Positions 7,242-15,209 of a stretch of 64,000 bases of DNA are shown here, one piece after another (the stretch's first letter is position 1; each line of letters opens with the position of its first letter). The position numbers were made by a program, and so were the translations under genes. Source of the DNA: Micromonospora sp. CCTCC AA 2012012. GTDB taxonomy: Bacteria > Actinomycetota > Actinomycetes > Mycobacteriales > Micromonosporaceae. The DNA lies in contig NZ_CP159342.1 of the NCBI RefSeq assembly GCF_040499845.1, forward strand, positions 3,720,001 to 3,784,000, given 5' to 3'. The notes under the pieces were generated by a model. That model ran no database searches and had not been told where the DNA came from. It was given only the letters and a program-made list of their open reading frames with translations.

Positions 7242-10200
7242 TCAGGCGCGCGGCTTCTCCCGCATCTCGAAGGTCTCGATGATGTCGCCGACCTGGACGT
7301 TGTTGTAACCGCCCAGCGTCAGACCACACTCGAAGCCCTCGCGGACCTCCGTCGCGTCGTCCTTGAACCGCTTGAGGGAGCTGATCGTGAGGTTGTCCGC
7401 CACGACCGACCCGTCCCGCAGCAGCCGTGCCTTGGCGTTGCGGCGGATGATGCCGGACCGGACGATACAGCCGGAGATGTTGCCGACCTTGGACGAGCGG
7501 AACACGTCGCGGATCTCCGCGGAGCCCAGCTCGACCTCCTCGTACTCCGGCTTGAGCAGCCCCTTGAGCGCGGCGTCGATCTCCTCGATGGCCTGGTAGA
7601 TCACGGTGTAGTACCGGATCTCCACACCCTCGCGGTCGGCGATCTCGCGGACCTTGTTGGCGGCCCGCACGTTGAAGCCGATGATCGTGACCGCCTCGGA
7701 CGAGGCACTCGCGAGCATGACGTCGCTCTCGGTGATCGCACCCACCCCACGGTGGATGATCCGCAGCTGGACCTCCTCCGGGATGTCCAGGTTGAACAGC
7801 GCGTCCTCGAGCGCCTCCACGGAACCGGAGACGTCGCCCTTGAGCACCAGGTTGAGCGAGGTCTTCTCGCCCTCCTTGAGCTGCTCCATGAGCGTCTCGA
7901 GAGTCGCCCGGCCGCGGGAGTTGGCGAAGGACGCCGCCCGCCGCCGCGCCTGCCGCTGCTCGGCGATCTGACGCACCGTGCGGTCGTCCTCGGCCGCCAG
8001 GAAGGTGTCACCCGCACCCGGGACCGCGGTCAGACCGAGCACCATGACCGGACGCGCCGGCCCGGCCTCGTCCACCGGCTTGCCGTTCTCGTCGAGCATG
8101 GCCCGGACCCGGCCGTGGGCCCCACCGGCGACGATCGAGTCGCCCGCCCGCAGGGTGCCCTTCTGCACCAGCACCGTCGCCACCGCACCGCGACCCTTGT
8201 CCAGGTGCGCCTCGATGGCGACACCCTGCGCCGGCCCGTCGATCGGAGCGGTCAGCTCCAGCGACGCGTCGGCGGTCAGCAGGACGGCCTCGAGCAGTTC
8301 CTCGATGCCGATGCCGGGCTTCGCGGCCACGTTGACGAACATGGTCTCGCCGCCGTACTCCTCGGCGACCAGTCCGTACTCGGTCAGCTGCTGGCGGACC
8401 TTGTCCGGGTTGGCGTCCGGCTTGTCGACCTTGTTGACCGCGACCACGATCGGCACGTCGGCCGCCTTGGCGTGGTTGAGCGCCTCGATGGTCTGCGGCA
8501 TGACGCCATCGTCGGCCGCCACCACCAGGATCACGATGTCCGTGACCTGGGCACCACGGGCACGCATGGCGGTGAACGCCTCGTGACCCGGGGTGTCGAT
8601 GAAGGTGACCGCCCGGTCCTCGCCCTCGTGCGGGACGTGGACCTGGTAGGCGCCGATGTGCTGGGTGATGCCACCCGCCTCACCGGCCACGACGTTCGCC
8701 TTACGGATCGCGTCGAGCAGCTTGGTCTTACCGTGGTCGACGTGACCCATGACGGTCACGACCGGCGCACGGCTGACCAGGCGGTCCTCCGCGACCTCGG
8801 CGTCGAGGTCGATGTTGAACTGCGCGAGCAGTTCGCGGTCCTCGTCCTCCGGGCTGACGATCTGCACGTCGAAGCCGAGGTGCTCACCCAGCAGCAGCAG
8901 GGTCTCGTCGGAGCAGGACTGGGTCGCGGTGACCATCTCGCCCAGGTTGAACATCTCCTGGACCAGCGAACCCGGGTTGGCGTTGATCTTGTCGGCGAAG
9001 TCCGACAGCGAGGCGCCACGGGAGAGCCGGACGACCTGACCCTGACCCCGGGGGGCACCCGAGCTCATGGTCGGGGCCGACAGGTTGTCGAACTCCTGTC
9101 TGCGCTGCTTCTTGGACTTGCGACCACGGGTCGGCCGACCACCCGGACGCCCGAAGGCACCCGCGGCGCCGCCGCCACGGCCACGACCGCCGCCACCGGG
9201 ACGACCGCCGCCACCGGCCGGGGCACCCGGACGGAAACCGCCACCCGGAGCACCACCGCCGCCACCGGGGCCACCACGGTAGCCACCGCCACCGGCACCA
9301 CCGCCGCCGGGACCACCGCGGAAGCCGCCACCGGCACCGCCGCCGCCACCGGGACCGCCGCGGAAACCGCCGCCGCCACCGGGACGACCCGCGCCGCCAC
9401 CGGGGCCGCCGCGCCCGCCACCGGGACCGCCGGGGCGACCCGTGGTCGGCCGCTGGCTCGGCATCGAGGCCGGGCTGGGCCGGGGCGGCATGGAAGCCGG
9501 GCTCGGCCGCGGCGGCATGCCCGCCGGGCTGGGCCGGGGACCGCCGGGCGCCGGAGGCCGCTGCTGCTGGCCACCCTGGATGCCGAACGGGTTGTTACCG
9601 GCGCCGCGCGCCGGCGGACGACCGCCCGGACGGGCACCCGGGGCACCCGGGGTCGGCGCGCCGGGACGACCGGCGGCCGGGGCACCCGGACGCGGCGGTG
9701 CCGCGTTCGGGCCGGGACGCGGACCCGGACGGGGACCACCCTCGGTCGGGGGCTCCCGTCGGACGTTCTCGCGCTGCTGCTGGCGGGCGGCCTGCGCGGC
9801 CTTGACCGCGGCCTCCTGCTCAGCCTTGAGGGCGGCGGCGCGCGCCTCGGCGGCCGCCACTTCGATGTCGTGTGCGCTCGCCGGCTTGGCGACCGGGGTC
9901 GCCGGCTGCGGCGGGCCGGGGACCGGGCCCTTGGGCTTCGGTCCAGGGGTCGGCGCGGCCGGCCGCCGGGGCGGCATCGGCTTGGCCGAGACCCGGGGGG
10001 CACCCGGGGTCGGGGTCGGCGTCGGGGTCGGTGCCGGGCTCGGGGCGGCCGCCGCCGGAGCGGACGGCGCCGCGGAACCACCGGCGGACGCGACGAAGGC
10101 GCCCCGCAGCCGACGGGCGACGGGCGCCTCGACGGTGCTCGACGCGGACTTGACGAACTCGCCCATCTCCTTGAGCTTGGCGAGCACGGTCTTGCTCTCG

Positions 10201-10247
10201 ACCCCGAGCTCCTTGGCGAGCTCGTGTACGCGGGCCTTTCCTGCCAC
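7242..10247 (-). CDS. infB: Translation initiation factor IF-2
   Basis: GTPase that places initiator tRNA on the 30S subunit. About 1001 residues. The N-terminal IF-2N module reads [20 protein letters not shown]. It is followed by a very long Gly/Pro/Arg-rich linker (about residues 70-390) with runs of GGGG and PRPS repeats. The G domain has [12 protein letters not shown] (G1), [10 protein letters not shown] (G2), DTPGHEAF (G3) and [10 protein letters not shown] (G4). The C2 domain ends [20 protein letters not shown] use GTG 10247, which has AGGAG just upstream; the GTG four codons earlier overlaps that site. The linker length is typical of GC-rich actinomycetes. Confidence 0.97.
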   Translation of the reverse strand: MAGKARVHELAKELGVESKTVLAKLKEMGEFVKSASSTVEAPVARRLRGAFVASAGGSAAPSAPAAAAPSPAPTPTPTPTPGAPRVSAKPMPPRRPAAPTPGPKPKGPVPGPPQPATPVAKPASAHDIEVAAAEARAAALKAEQEAAVKAAQAARQQQRENVRREPPTEGGPRPGPRPGPNAAPPRPGAPAAGRPGAPTPGAPGARPGGRPPARGAGNNPFGIQGGQQQRPPAPGGPRPSPAGMPPRPSPASMPPRPSPASMPSQRPTTGRPGGPGGGRGGPGGGAGRPGGGGGFRGGPGGGGGAGGGFRGGPGGGGAGGGGYRGGPGGGGGAPGGGFRPGAPAGGGGRPGGGGRGRGGGAAGAFGRPGGRPTRGRKSKKQRRQEFDNLSAPTMSSGAPRGQGQVVRLSRGASLSDFADKINANPGSLVQEMFNLGEMVTATQSCSDETLLLLGEHLGFDVQIVSPEDEDRELLAQFNIDLDAEVAEDRLVSRAPVVTVMGHVDHGKTKLLDAIRKANVVAGEAGGITQHIGAYQVHVPHEGEDRAVTFIDTPGHEAFTAMRARGAQVTDIVILVVAADDGVMPQTIEALNHAKAADVPIVVAVNKVDKPDANPDKVRQQLTEYGLVAEEYGGETMFVNVAAKPGIGIEELLEAVLLTADASLELTAPIDGPAQGVAIEAHLDKGRGAVATVLVQKGTLRAGDSIVAGGAHGRVRAMLDENGKPVDEAGPARPVMVLGLTAVPGAGDTFLAAEDDRTVRQIAEQRQARRRAASFANSRGRATLETLMEQLKEGEKTSLNLVLKGDVSGSVEALEDALFNLDIPEEVQLRIIHRGVGAITESDVMLASASSEAVTIIGFNVRAANKVREIADREGVEIRYYTVIYQAIEEIDAALKGLLKPEYEEVELGSAEIRDVFRSSKVGNISGCIVRSGIIRRNAKARLLRDGSVVADNLTISSLKRFKDDATEVREGFECGLTLGGYNNVQVGDIIETFEMREKPRA

Positions 10248-10340
10248 TGCACTCCTCACTTCGAGGTCGTGCGGGCAGCACCCGCAGCGACCTCAATCGT
10301 GCACTTGAAGCCTGGTCATTTCAGGGACTTCATCGTGTGC

Positions 10341-10673
10341 TCATGTCGGTCGTCCTACCTTGCTAGCGACCCTCGACCGGTCGGGTTGACCGGTCGTAGT
10401 GGTTGGCGCGTCAACGTGCTCCGCCAGCTCACCGTGATCGATGATCCCGGTGACACGCAGCGCCCGCCCGAAGGCTCGGCGCCGCACCGCCTGCGCGAAG
10501 CAGGCCGGATCCGGGTGCATGTTCGCTCCCCGACCCGGCAGTGTGCGGGTCGGATCGGGTCGAAGGCGATGTCCCGCCCCGTCGCCGATCGCGACGATCC
10601 GCAACAATTCGCTGGCCGGCGCACGTTTCCGGCAGCCCACACAGGTGCGCTCCGGCTGCGCGCGTCGTACCAC
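10341..10673 (-). CDS. YlxR family (DUF448) RNA-binding protein
   Basis: A 110-residue protein beginning MVRRAQPERTCVGCRKR, the classic YlxR signature (RTCVGCR), with DPTRTLPGRGANMHPDPACF and AVRRRAFGRALRV. In the conserved order nusA-ylxR-infB. YlxR proteins are nucleoid- or RNA-associated and influence expression of many genes in Bacillus; the role in actinomycetes is unknown. It follows nusA by 16 bases and precedes infB by about 90. Confidence 0.92.
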   Translation of the reverse strand: MVRRAQPERTCVGCRKRAPASELLRIVAIGDGAGHRLRPDPTRTLPGRGANMHPDPACFAQAVRRRAFGRALRVTGIIDHGELAEHVDAPTTTTGQPDRSRVASKVGRPT

Positions 10674-10689
10674 TGGAAGAAGTCTACCC

Positions 10690-11733
10690 CTAGCTGCTCG
10701 AGATCGCGCCGCCCGGTTCCCGGACGTGCTCGGCCCCGCCCCGCGCGGGCGTCCCGGCCTGCTCGGCGTCGGACCGGATGTCGATCCGCCAACCGGTCAA
10801 CCGGGCGGCGAGCCGGGCGTTCTGCCCTTCCCGCCCGATCGCCAGCGAGAGCTGGAAGTCCGGCACGGTGACCCGGGCCGTCCGGGTGGCCAGGTCGACC
10901 ACCTCGACCCGCAGCGCCTTGGCCGGGGAGAGGGCGTTGCCGACGAACGTCGCCGGGTCGTCCGACCAGTCGATGATGTCGATCTTCTCGCCGTGCAGCT
11001 CGCTCATGACCGCCCGGACCCGCTGCCCCATCGGGCCGATGCAGGCTCCCTTGGCGTTGACCCCGGAGGCCGTCGAGCGCACCGCGATCTTCGTACGGTG
11101 ACCTGCCTCACGGGCGATCGCGCCGATCTCGACGGTGCCGTCGGCGATCTCCGGCACCTCCAGCGCGAAGAGCTTCTTCACCAGCGCCGGGTGCGACCGG
11201 GAGAGGGTGATCTGCGGACCACGCATCCCCTTGGCCACGTGCACCACCACGCAGCGGATCCGCTCGCCGTGGTCGTAGCGCTCGCCGGGGACCTGCTCGG
11301 ACTGCGGCAGCACGCCCTCGAGCTTGCCGAGGTCGACGCTGACGATGCCCTTCTCCCGGCGGGTCTCGTGCGCCTGCACGACGCCGGTGACCAGGTCACC
11401 GTCGCGGCCCACGTACTCGCCGAAGTGCACCTCGTCGGTGGCCTCCCGCAGCCGCTGGAGGATCACCTGCTTGGCGGTCATGGCCGCGATCCGGCCGAAG
11501 TCGTGCGGGGTGTCGTCCCACTCCCGCACCACCGTGCCGTCCTCGTCCAGCTCCTGGGCGTAGACCAGGGCCGCGCCGGACTTACGGTCGATCTCCACCC
11601 GGGCGTGCGGCTCGGCGCCGTCGGTGTGCCGGTAGGCGGTCAGCAGCGCGGTCTCGATCGCCGCGAGGATCGTGTCGAACGGGATCTCCCGCTCGCGCTC
11701 GAGTGCGCGCAGCGCCGCGAGGTCGATGTTCAC
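10690..11733 (-). CDS. nusA: Transcription termination/antitermination factor NusA
   Basis: Binds RNA polymerase and nascent RNA and modulates pausing, termination and antitermination. The 347-residue protein has the N-terminal polymerase-binding domain ([19 protein letters not shown]), an S1 domain near 130-200 (GTVVREWDD onwards to [17 protein letters not shown]), and two KH domains ([34 protein letters not shown], then [24 protein letters not shown]). It lacks the E. coli C-terminal acidic repeats, as usual in actinobacteria. It starts with GTG at 11733, overlapping the rimP stop as GTGA. Confidence 0.95.
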   Translation of the reverse strand: MNIDLAALRALEREREIPFDTILAAIETALLTAYRHTDGAEPHARVEIDRKSGAALVYAQELDEDGTVVREWDDTPHDFGRIAAMTAKQVILQRLREATDEVHFGEYVGRDGDLVTGVVQAHETRREKGIVSVDLGKLEGVLPQSEQVPGERYDHGERIRCVVVHVAKGMRGPQITLSRSHPALVKKLFALEVPEIADGTVEIGAIAREAGHRTKIAVRSTASGVNAKGACIGPMGQRVRAVMSELHGEKIDIIDWSDDPATFVGNALSPAKALRVEVVDLATRTARVTVPDFQLSLAIGREGQNARLAARLTGWRIDIRSDAEQAGTPARGGAEHVREPGGAISSS

Positions 11734-12416
11734 CTCTCCTCGTCCTCCACATCATCTTCGTCGTCGATGTCGTCAATGTCGTCGGCCTCGGCCGCCTCGT
11801 CGATCTCGTCGAGGCGGTGGAACTCGACCTGGACCCGGCCGGGGCCCAGCTCGGCGTAACCGTGTTCGGCGCGGCCGGCATCCGTCTCCAGCACCACGCG
11901 CTCGTCGTCGGCCTCGACCACCCGACCGGTGAGCTGCCGGTCCCCGGCGGCCCGCTGCTCGGGCAGCCCCGCCGCGCCCCGCACGGTCACCTTGACCAGC
12001 CGGCCGACGTTGCGTCGCCAGTGCCGGGGCAGGGTGAGCGGCCGGTCCACGCCCGGGGAGCTGACCTCCAGCTGGTACTCCCCGGCGACGAGGTCGCCGC
12101 CGGCCTCCTCCGCGGCGTCCAGCGCCGCGGAGACCGCCCGGGAGACGTCCGCGACGCCGTCCAGGTTGATCCCGCCGTCGGCGTCCACGATCACGCGTAC
12201 GACGTGCCGCCGCCCGGCCCGGGAGACGGAGAGGTCCTCGAGGTCGTAGCCGGCCGCGGTGACCACCGGTTCGATCACGTCGCGCAGCCGCGCGCGCCGG
12301 GCGCCGAGGTCACCGCCGCGCGGGGCGCCGACCCGCTCGCCGCCACGCGGGCCCTCGGTCCGACGGGGTCGCCCCGACGGTCCGGTCGGCCTGGTGGCAC
12401 GGCCACGCTGCGTCAT
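11730..12416 (-). CDS. rimP: Ribosome maturation factor RimP
   Basis: Needed for 30S subunit maturation. About 228 residues from ATG 12416, which has AGGAGAAGGG upstream. A basic disordered N-terminal extension ([19 protein letters not shown]) precedes the conserved core [19 protein letters not shown] and [15 protein letters not shown]. The C terminus is strongly acidic ([15 protein letters not shown]). First gene of the rimP-nusA-ylxR-infB series, with GTGA coupling to nusA. Promoter must lie in the 217 bases between it and the divergent lipoprotein gene, but I cannot point to it. Confidence 0.93.
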   Translation of the reverse strand: MTQRGRATRPTGPSGRPRRTEGPRGGERVGAPRGGDLGARRARLRDVIEPVVTAAGYDLEDLSVSRAGRRHVVRVIVDADGGINLDGVADVSRAVSAALDAAEEAGGDLVAGEYQLEVSSPGVDRPLTLPRHWRRNVGRLVKVTVRGAAGLPEQRAAGDRQLTGRVVEADDERVVLETDAGRAEHGYAELGPGRVQVEFHRLDEIDEAAEADDIDDIDDEDDVEDEER

Positions 12417-12632
12417 CTCGGCGCACCCTTCTCCTGATCGGCCGGGCTCCCGGCCAGCTCTCCCGCTCCGCCGGGCCGGCGGCCCCACGGTCGGAGATCG
12501 ACCGTGCCGTCGGCCCGCCATGCCGGCACGCCACCGGGGCGGTCGCGCCCGGTGGCTGCGCAGAGCGTAACGCGCGGGCCGGTCGGCGGAGCCGGCGGCG
12601 CACCGACGCCGGTGCCCCACCCGGCGGCACCG

Positions 12633-13160
12633 ATGGTGTTGACTTGTCCGGTGGCGACCGGCAGAACGAGACAGCGCGGCGGAGCAGCCGGACATTCCCG
12701 GCGGAACGTGCTGCGCGCGGGCGCACTGGTGGCGCTCGGCGGCGCGACCGTCCCGCTGACCGGCTGTGATCTTTTCGACCGCAACGACAAGGAGCCGGTC
12801 CCCGACCCGCTCGAACCCCTGGCGGCCGAGTCCGGCGCGCTGGAGGCCCGGCACCGGGCCGCGATCGCCGCCGACCCGAGCCTCACCGACCGGCTCACCC
12901 CGATCGCCGACGCGCACCGCGCGCACGCCGACGAGCTGCGCCGGCTGATCGGCCGCAAGGCGCCCTCCGGCGCACCGGCGGGCAGCCCGACGGCCGCCCC
13001 GGCGGCGGACCCCGCCGGCCTGCTGGCCGGGCTGCGTCAGGCGGAGCAGGCCGGCCGGGAGAACGCGGCGAAGGCGTGCGCGGCCGCGCCGGCCGAGCGG
13101 GCCGCGCTGCTCGGCTCCATCGCCGCCGCCCGGGCGACCCACGTGGAGGCGTTGACGTGA
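12633..13160 (+). CDS. Tat-type signal lipoprotein, ferritin-like partner
   Basis: About 175 residues. The amino end has a twin-arginine pattern (SRRNVLRAG), a hydrophobic stretch [12 protein letters not shown] and a lipobox LTGC, so it should be exported folded and anchored to the membrane. The mature part is Ala-rich and helical, with His/Glu/Asp spaced in two helices ([30 protein letters not shown]), and low-complexity [13 protein letters not shown] between them. I choose ATG 12633; GTG 12651 is equally possible. It overlaps the DUF4439 gene by GTGA. The pair next to rimP recurs in actinomycetes, from memory. Function unknown. Confidence 0.78.
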   Translation: MVLTCPVATGRTRQRGGAAGHSRRNVLRAGALVALGGATVPLTGCDLFDRNDKEPVPDPLEPLAAESGALEARHRAAIAADPSLTDRLTPIADAHRAHADELRRLIGRKAPSGAPAGSPTAAPAADPAGLLAGLRQAEQAGRENAAKACAAAPAERAALLGSIAAARATHVEALT

Positions 13161-13606
13161 CCCCCCGTACCGCACCCACCGGCCCCGCCGAGGCGCTCTC
13201 CGCCGCCCTCACCGCCGAGTACGCGGCCGTCTGGGCGTACGGGGTGATCGGGGTACGCCTCACCGGCACCGCCCGGAACGCCGCGCGGGCCGCCGAGGCC
13301 GCCCACCGGGCCCGGCGGGACGCGCTGATCCTCCAACTCAGCTCCGGCGGCACCCCGGTCCCCGCCGACCGCGCCGGATACGCGCTGCCGTACCCGGTGA
13401 CCGACCGGGCGGGCGCGCTGCGGCTCGCGGTCGACGTCGAGGAGCGGACGGCCGCGTTCTGGCGGGCGGCGCTGCCGCACACCGGCGGGGCGGACCGCAA
13501 CCGGGCCCTGGCCGCGCTGACCGACTGCGCGCTGCGGGCCACCCGCTGGCGGCGCACCGCGGGGGTGACTCCGCTCACCGTCGCCTTCCCGGGCCGGCCG
13601 GCCTGA
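13157..13606 (+). CDS. DUF4439 ferritin-like protein
   Basis: A 149-residue all-helical protein ([26 protein letters not shown], then [17 protein letters not shown]), matching the ferritin-like DUF4439 plan. Family members have an E-x-A-xx-YG-style helix and H-x(2-3)-R motifs at helix 2 that could bind metal; here E (about residue 21) and H (about 46) are present. It has no signal peptide and starts with GTG 13157 overlapping the lipoprotein stop as GTGA, so it is made stoichiometrically with the exported partner. What it binds is unknown. Confidence 0.82.
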   Translation: MTPRTAPTGPAEALSAALTAEYAAVWAYGVIGVRLTGTARNAARAAEAAHRARRDALILQLSSGGTPVPADRAGYALPYPVTDRAGALRLAVDVEERTAAFWRAALPHTGGADRNRALAALTDCALRATRWRRTAGVTPLTVAFPGRPA

Positions 13607-13662
13607 GCGGGGCGACCCGCGTGCGACGGCGACGTGCCTGGTACGGCGGGAGGTCGTTCCGG

Positions 13663-13691
13663 TTGCGGACGGCATACCAGGTATGCATACT
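13663..13691 (+). promoter_or_regulatory. Promoter and palindromic operator of the padR operon
   Basis: TTGCGG (13663-13668), a 17-base gap and CATACT (13686-13691) give a plausible promoter ending nine bases before the padR ATG at 13700, so the transcript is probably leaderless. The -10 is embedded in the perfect palindrome GTATGCATAC (13681-13690), preceded by ATACCAGGTAT (13674-13684), an overlapping inverted repeat. This is where PadR proteins normally bind to repress their own operon. Confidence 0.55.
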
Positions 13692-13699
13692 CCGGTTCC

Positions 13700-14287
13700 A
13701 TGTCCATCCGTCACGGGCTGCTCGCCCTCCTGGAACGCGGCCAGATGTACGGCTACCAGCTGCGCGCCGCGTTCGAGGAGTCGACCGGCGCGACCTGGCC
13801 GCTGAACATCGGGCAGGTCTACACCACGCTGGCCCGGCTGGAACGGGACGGCCTGGTCCGCCCGCTGCCGGAGAACGAGGGCGGACAGCGGCCGTACGAG
13901 ATCACCGACGCCGGCCGCGCGGACCTGACGCTCTGGTTCGCCACCCCGATCAGCCGCACCGACCGGCCCCGGGACGAGCTGGCGATCAAGCTGGCCCTGG
14001 CGCTGACCACCCCCGGCGTGGACGTGCGGGCGGTGGTGCAGACCCAGCGCAGTGCCACCATGCGGGCGTTGCAGGAGTTGACCCGACTGAAGTACGCCAG
14101 CGACAAGCCGGAGGACCTGCCCTGGCGGCTGGTGCTGGACGCGATGGTCTTCCAGGCCGAGGCGGAGATCCGCTGGCTGGACCACTGCGAGACCAGCCTG
14201 GTCCGGCACCGGCCCACCCCACCCCGGCCCACCGGCCAGGACCAGCCGGAGGCGGTGGACCGGACCGACCACCAGGCCCGCCGGTGA
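13700..14287 (+). CDS. PadR family transcriptional regulator
   Basis: A 195-residue regulator. The N-terminal winged helix is typical: MSIRHGLLALLERGQMYGYQL, then WPLNIGQVYTTLARLERDGLV and RPYEITDAGRADL. The C-terminal half (DRPRDELAIKLALALTTPG onwards) is the Vir_act_alpha dimerisation helix set. It very likely represses its own promoter and the ABC genes downstream, as PadR proteins adjacent to MacB-like exporters often do in actinomycetes. Its stop TGA (14285-14287) lies inside the first unit of the 60-bp tandem repeat. Confidence 0.9.
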   Translation: MSIRHGLLALLERGQMYGYQLRAAFEESTGATWPLNIGQVYTTLARLERDGLVRPLPENEGGQRPYEITDAGRADLTLWFATPISRTDRPRDELAIKLALALTTPGVDVRAVVQTQRSATMRALQELTRLKYASDKPEDLPWRLVLDAMVFQAEAEIRWLDHCETSLVRHRPTPPRPTGQDQPEAVDRTDHQARR

Positions 14288-14478
14288 GCGCGAGGAGTGA
14301 GCCGCTCCTGCGAGCCCCGCAGTCGCGAACGAAGGACGGCCCGGTGAGCGCGAGGAGTGAGCCGCTCCTGCGAGCCCCGCAGTCGCGAACGAACGACGGC
14401 CCGGTGAGCGCGAGGAGTGGCCCGCTCCTGCCAGCCCCGCGGTCGCGAACGAGAAACGGCCCGGTGAACGCGAGGAGG
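14281..14478 (+). repeat. 60-bp tandem repeat, 3.3 copies
   Basis: Three units (14281-14340, 14341-14400, 14401-14460) and an 18-base partial (14461-14478). Units 1 and 2 differ at one base; unit 3 has about eight changes. Each unit begins CCGGTGAGCGCGAGGAG, that is a GTGA overlap element followed by a GAGGAG ribosome site, then can fold CTGCG-AGCCC-CGCAG. The first CCGGTGA holds the padR stop, and another just after the partial copy (14481-14487) holds the ABC start, so the array looks like an expanded gene junction. Confidence 0.92.
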
Positions 14479-14487
14479 GTCCGGTGA
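14284..14487 (+). CDS. Putative 67-residue repeat peptide bridging padR and the ABC genes
   Basis: A GTG at 14284 (overlapping the padR stop as GTGA) opens a frame that stays open through the array because the period, 60, is divisible by three. It ends with TGA 14485-14487, which overlaps the GTG of the ABC ATPase, again as GTGA. The product is three 20-residue units of the type SARSEPLLRAPQSRTNDGP plus NARRVR. It may serve only to carry ribosomes from padR to the ABC gene, or it may be a by-product of repeat expansion. No known family. Confidence 0.4.
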   Translation: MSARSEPLLRAPQSRTKDGPVSARSEPLLRAPQSRTNDGPVSARSGPLLPAPRSRTRNGPVNARRVR

Positions 14488-15209
14488 GTGACGGGGTGCT
14501 GGAGCTGCGGGACGTGCACCGGACGCACGGCGTCGCCGAGGCCGCCGTGCACGCGCTGCGCGGAGTGAGTCTGACCGTCCACCCGGGCGAACTGGTCGCC
14601 GTGATGGGTCCGTCGGGCTCCGGCAAGTCGACCCTGCTGGCGATCGCCGGTGGGCTGGACCGCCCCACCGGCGGCGAGGTGCTGGTGGCGGGCGAGCCGC
14701 TCGGCGGGCTGGCCCCCCGGGCGCTGGCCCGCCTGCGCCGCCGCCGGATCGGCTACATCTTCCAGCACCTCAACCTGCTGGGCAGCCTCACCGCGGCGGA
14801 GAACGTCGCGCTCCCCCTGGAACTCGACGGTGTCGGCGTCCGGCAGGCGCGGCGGCTCGCGCTCGCCGCGCTCGCCGAGGTGGACCTGGCCGGGCTGGGC
14901 GGGCGCTTCCCCGACCAGATGTCCGGCGGTCAGCAGCAGCGGGTGGCGATCGCGCGGGCGCTGGTCGGTGAGCGTCGGCTGGTCCTCGCCGACGAACCGA
15001 CCGGCGCGCTGGACTCGCAGGCCGGGGAGGCGGTGCTGCACCTGCTGCGCCGCCGGGTGGACGCGGGCGCGGCCGGGGTGCTGGTCACCCACGAGGCCCG
15101 GCACGCCGGCTGGGCCGACCGGGTGGTCTTCCTCCGGGACGGGGTGCTGGTCGACTCGACGGCGCCGCTGGCCGGCGTCGAGCAGCTGCTCACCGGCAGC
15201 GGTCGGTGA
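14484..15209 (+). CDS. ABC transporter ATP-binding protein (MacB/LolD type)
   Basis: A 241-residue ATPase with Walker A GPSGSGKST (about 40-48), Q-loop FQHLNLLGSLTAAENVALPL, signature SGGQQQR, Walker B LVLADEPTGALDS and the H-loop in VTHEARHA. The EPTGALD sequence and the FQ-xx-NLL motif are those of the FtsX/MacB subfamily, which works by mechanotransmission rather than by pumping through a pore. It starts with GTG 14484 after GAGGAGG and is coupled by GTGA to the permease gene. Under PadR control by position. Confidence 0.93.
   Translation: MSDGVLELRDVHRTHGVAEAAVHALRGVSLTVHPGELVAVMGPSGSGKSTLLAIAGGLDRPTGGEVLVAGEPLGGLAPRALARLRRRRIGYIFQHLNLLGSLTAAENVALPLELDGVGVRQARRLALAALAEVDLAGLGGRFPDQMSGGQQQRVAIARALVGERRLVLADEPTGALDSQAGEAVLHLLRRRVDAGAAGVLVTHEARHAGWADRVVFLRDGVLVDSTAPLAGVEQLLTGSGR

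Noticed and set aside
9150..9560. Regular short repeats that could suggest a CRISPR or minisatellite
   Set aside because: They are codons of the Gly/Pro-rich linker of IF-2; no spacers of constant length and no cas gene.
7089..10871. 1260-codon plus-strand frame through infB
   Set aside because: Low-complexity antisense of IF-2, with no domain of its own.
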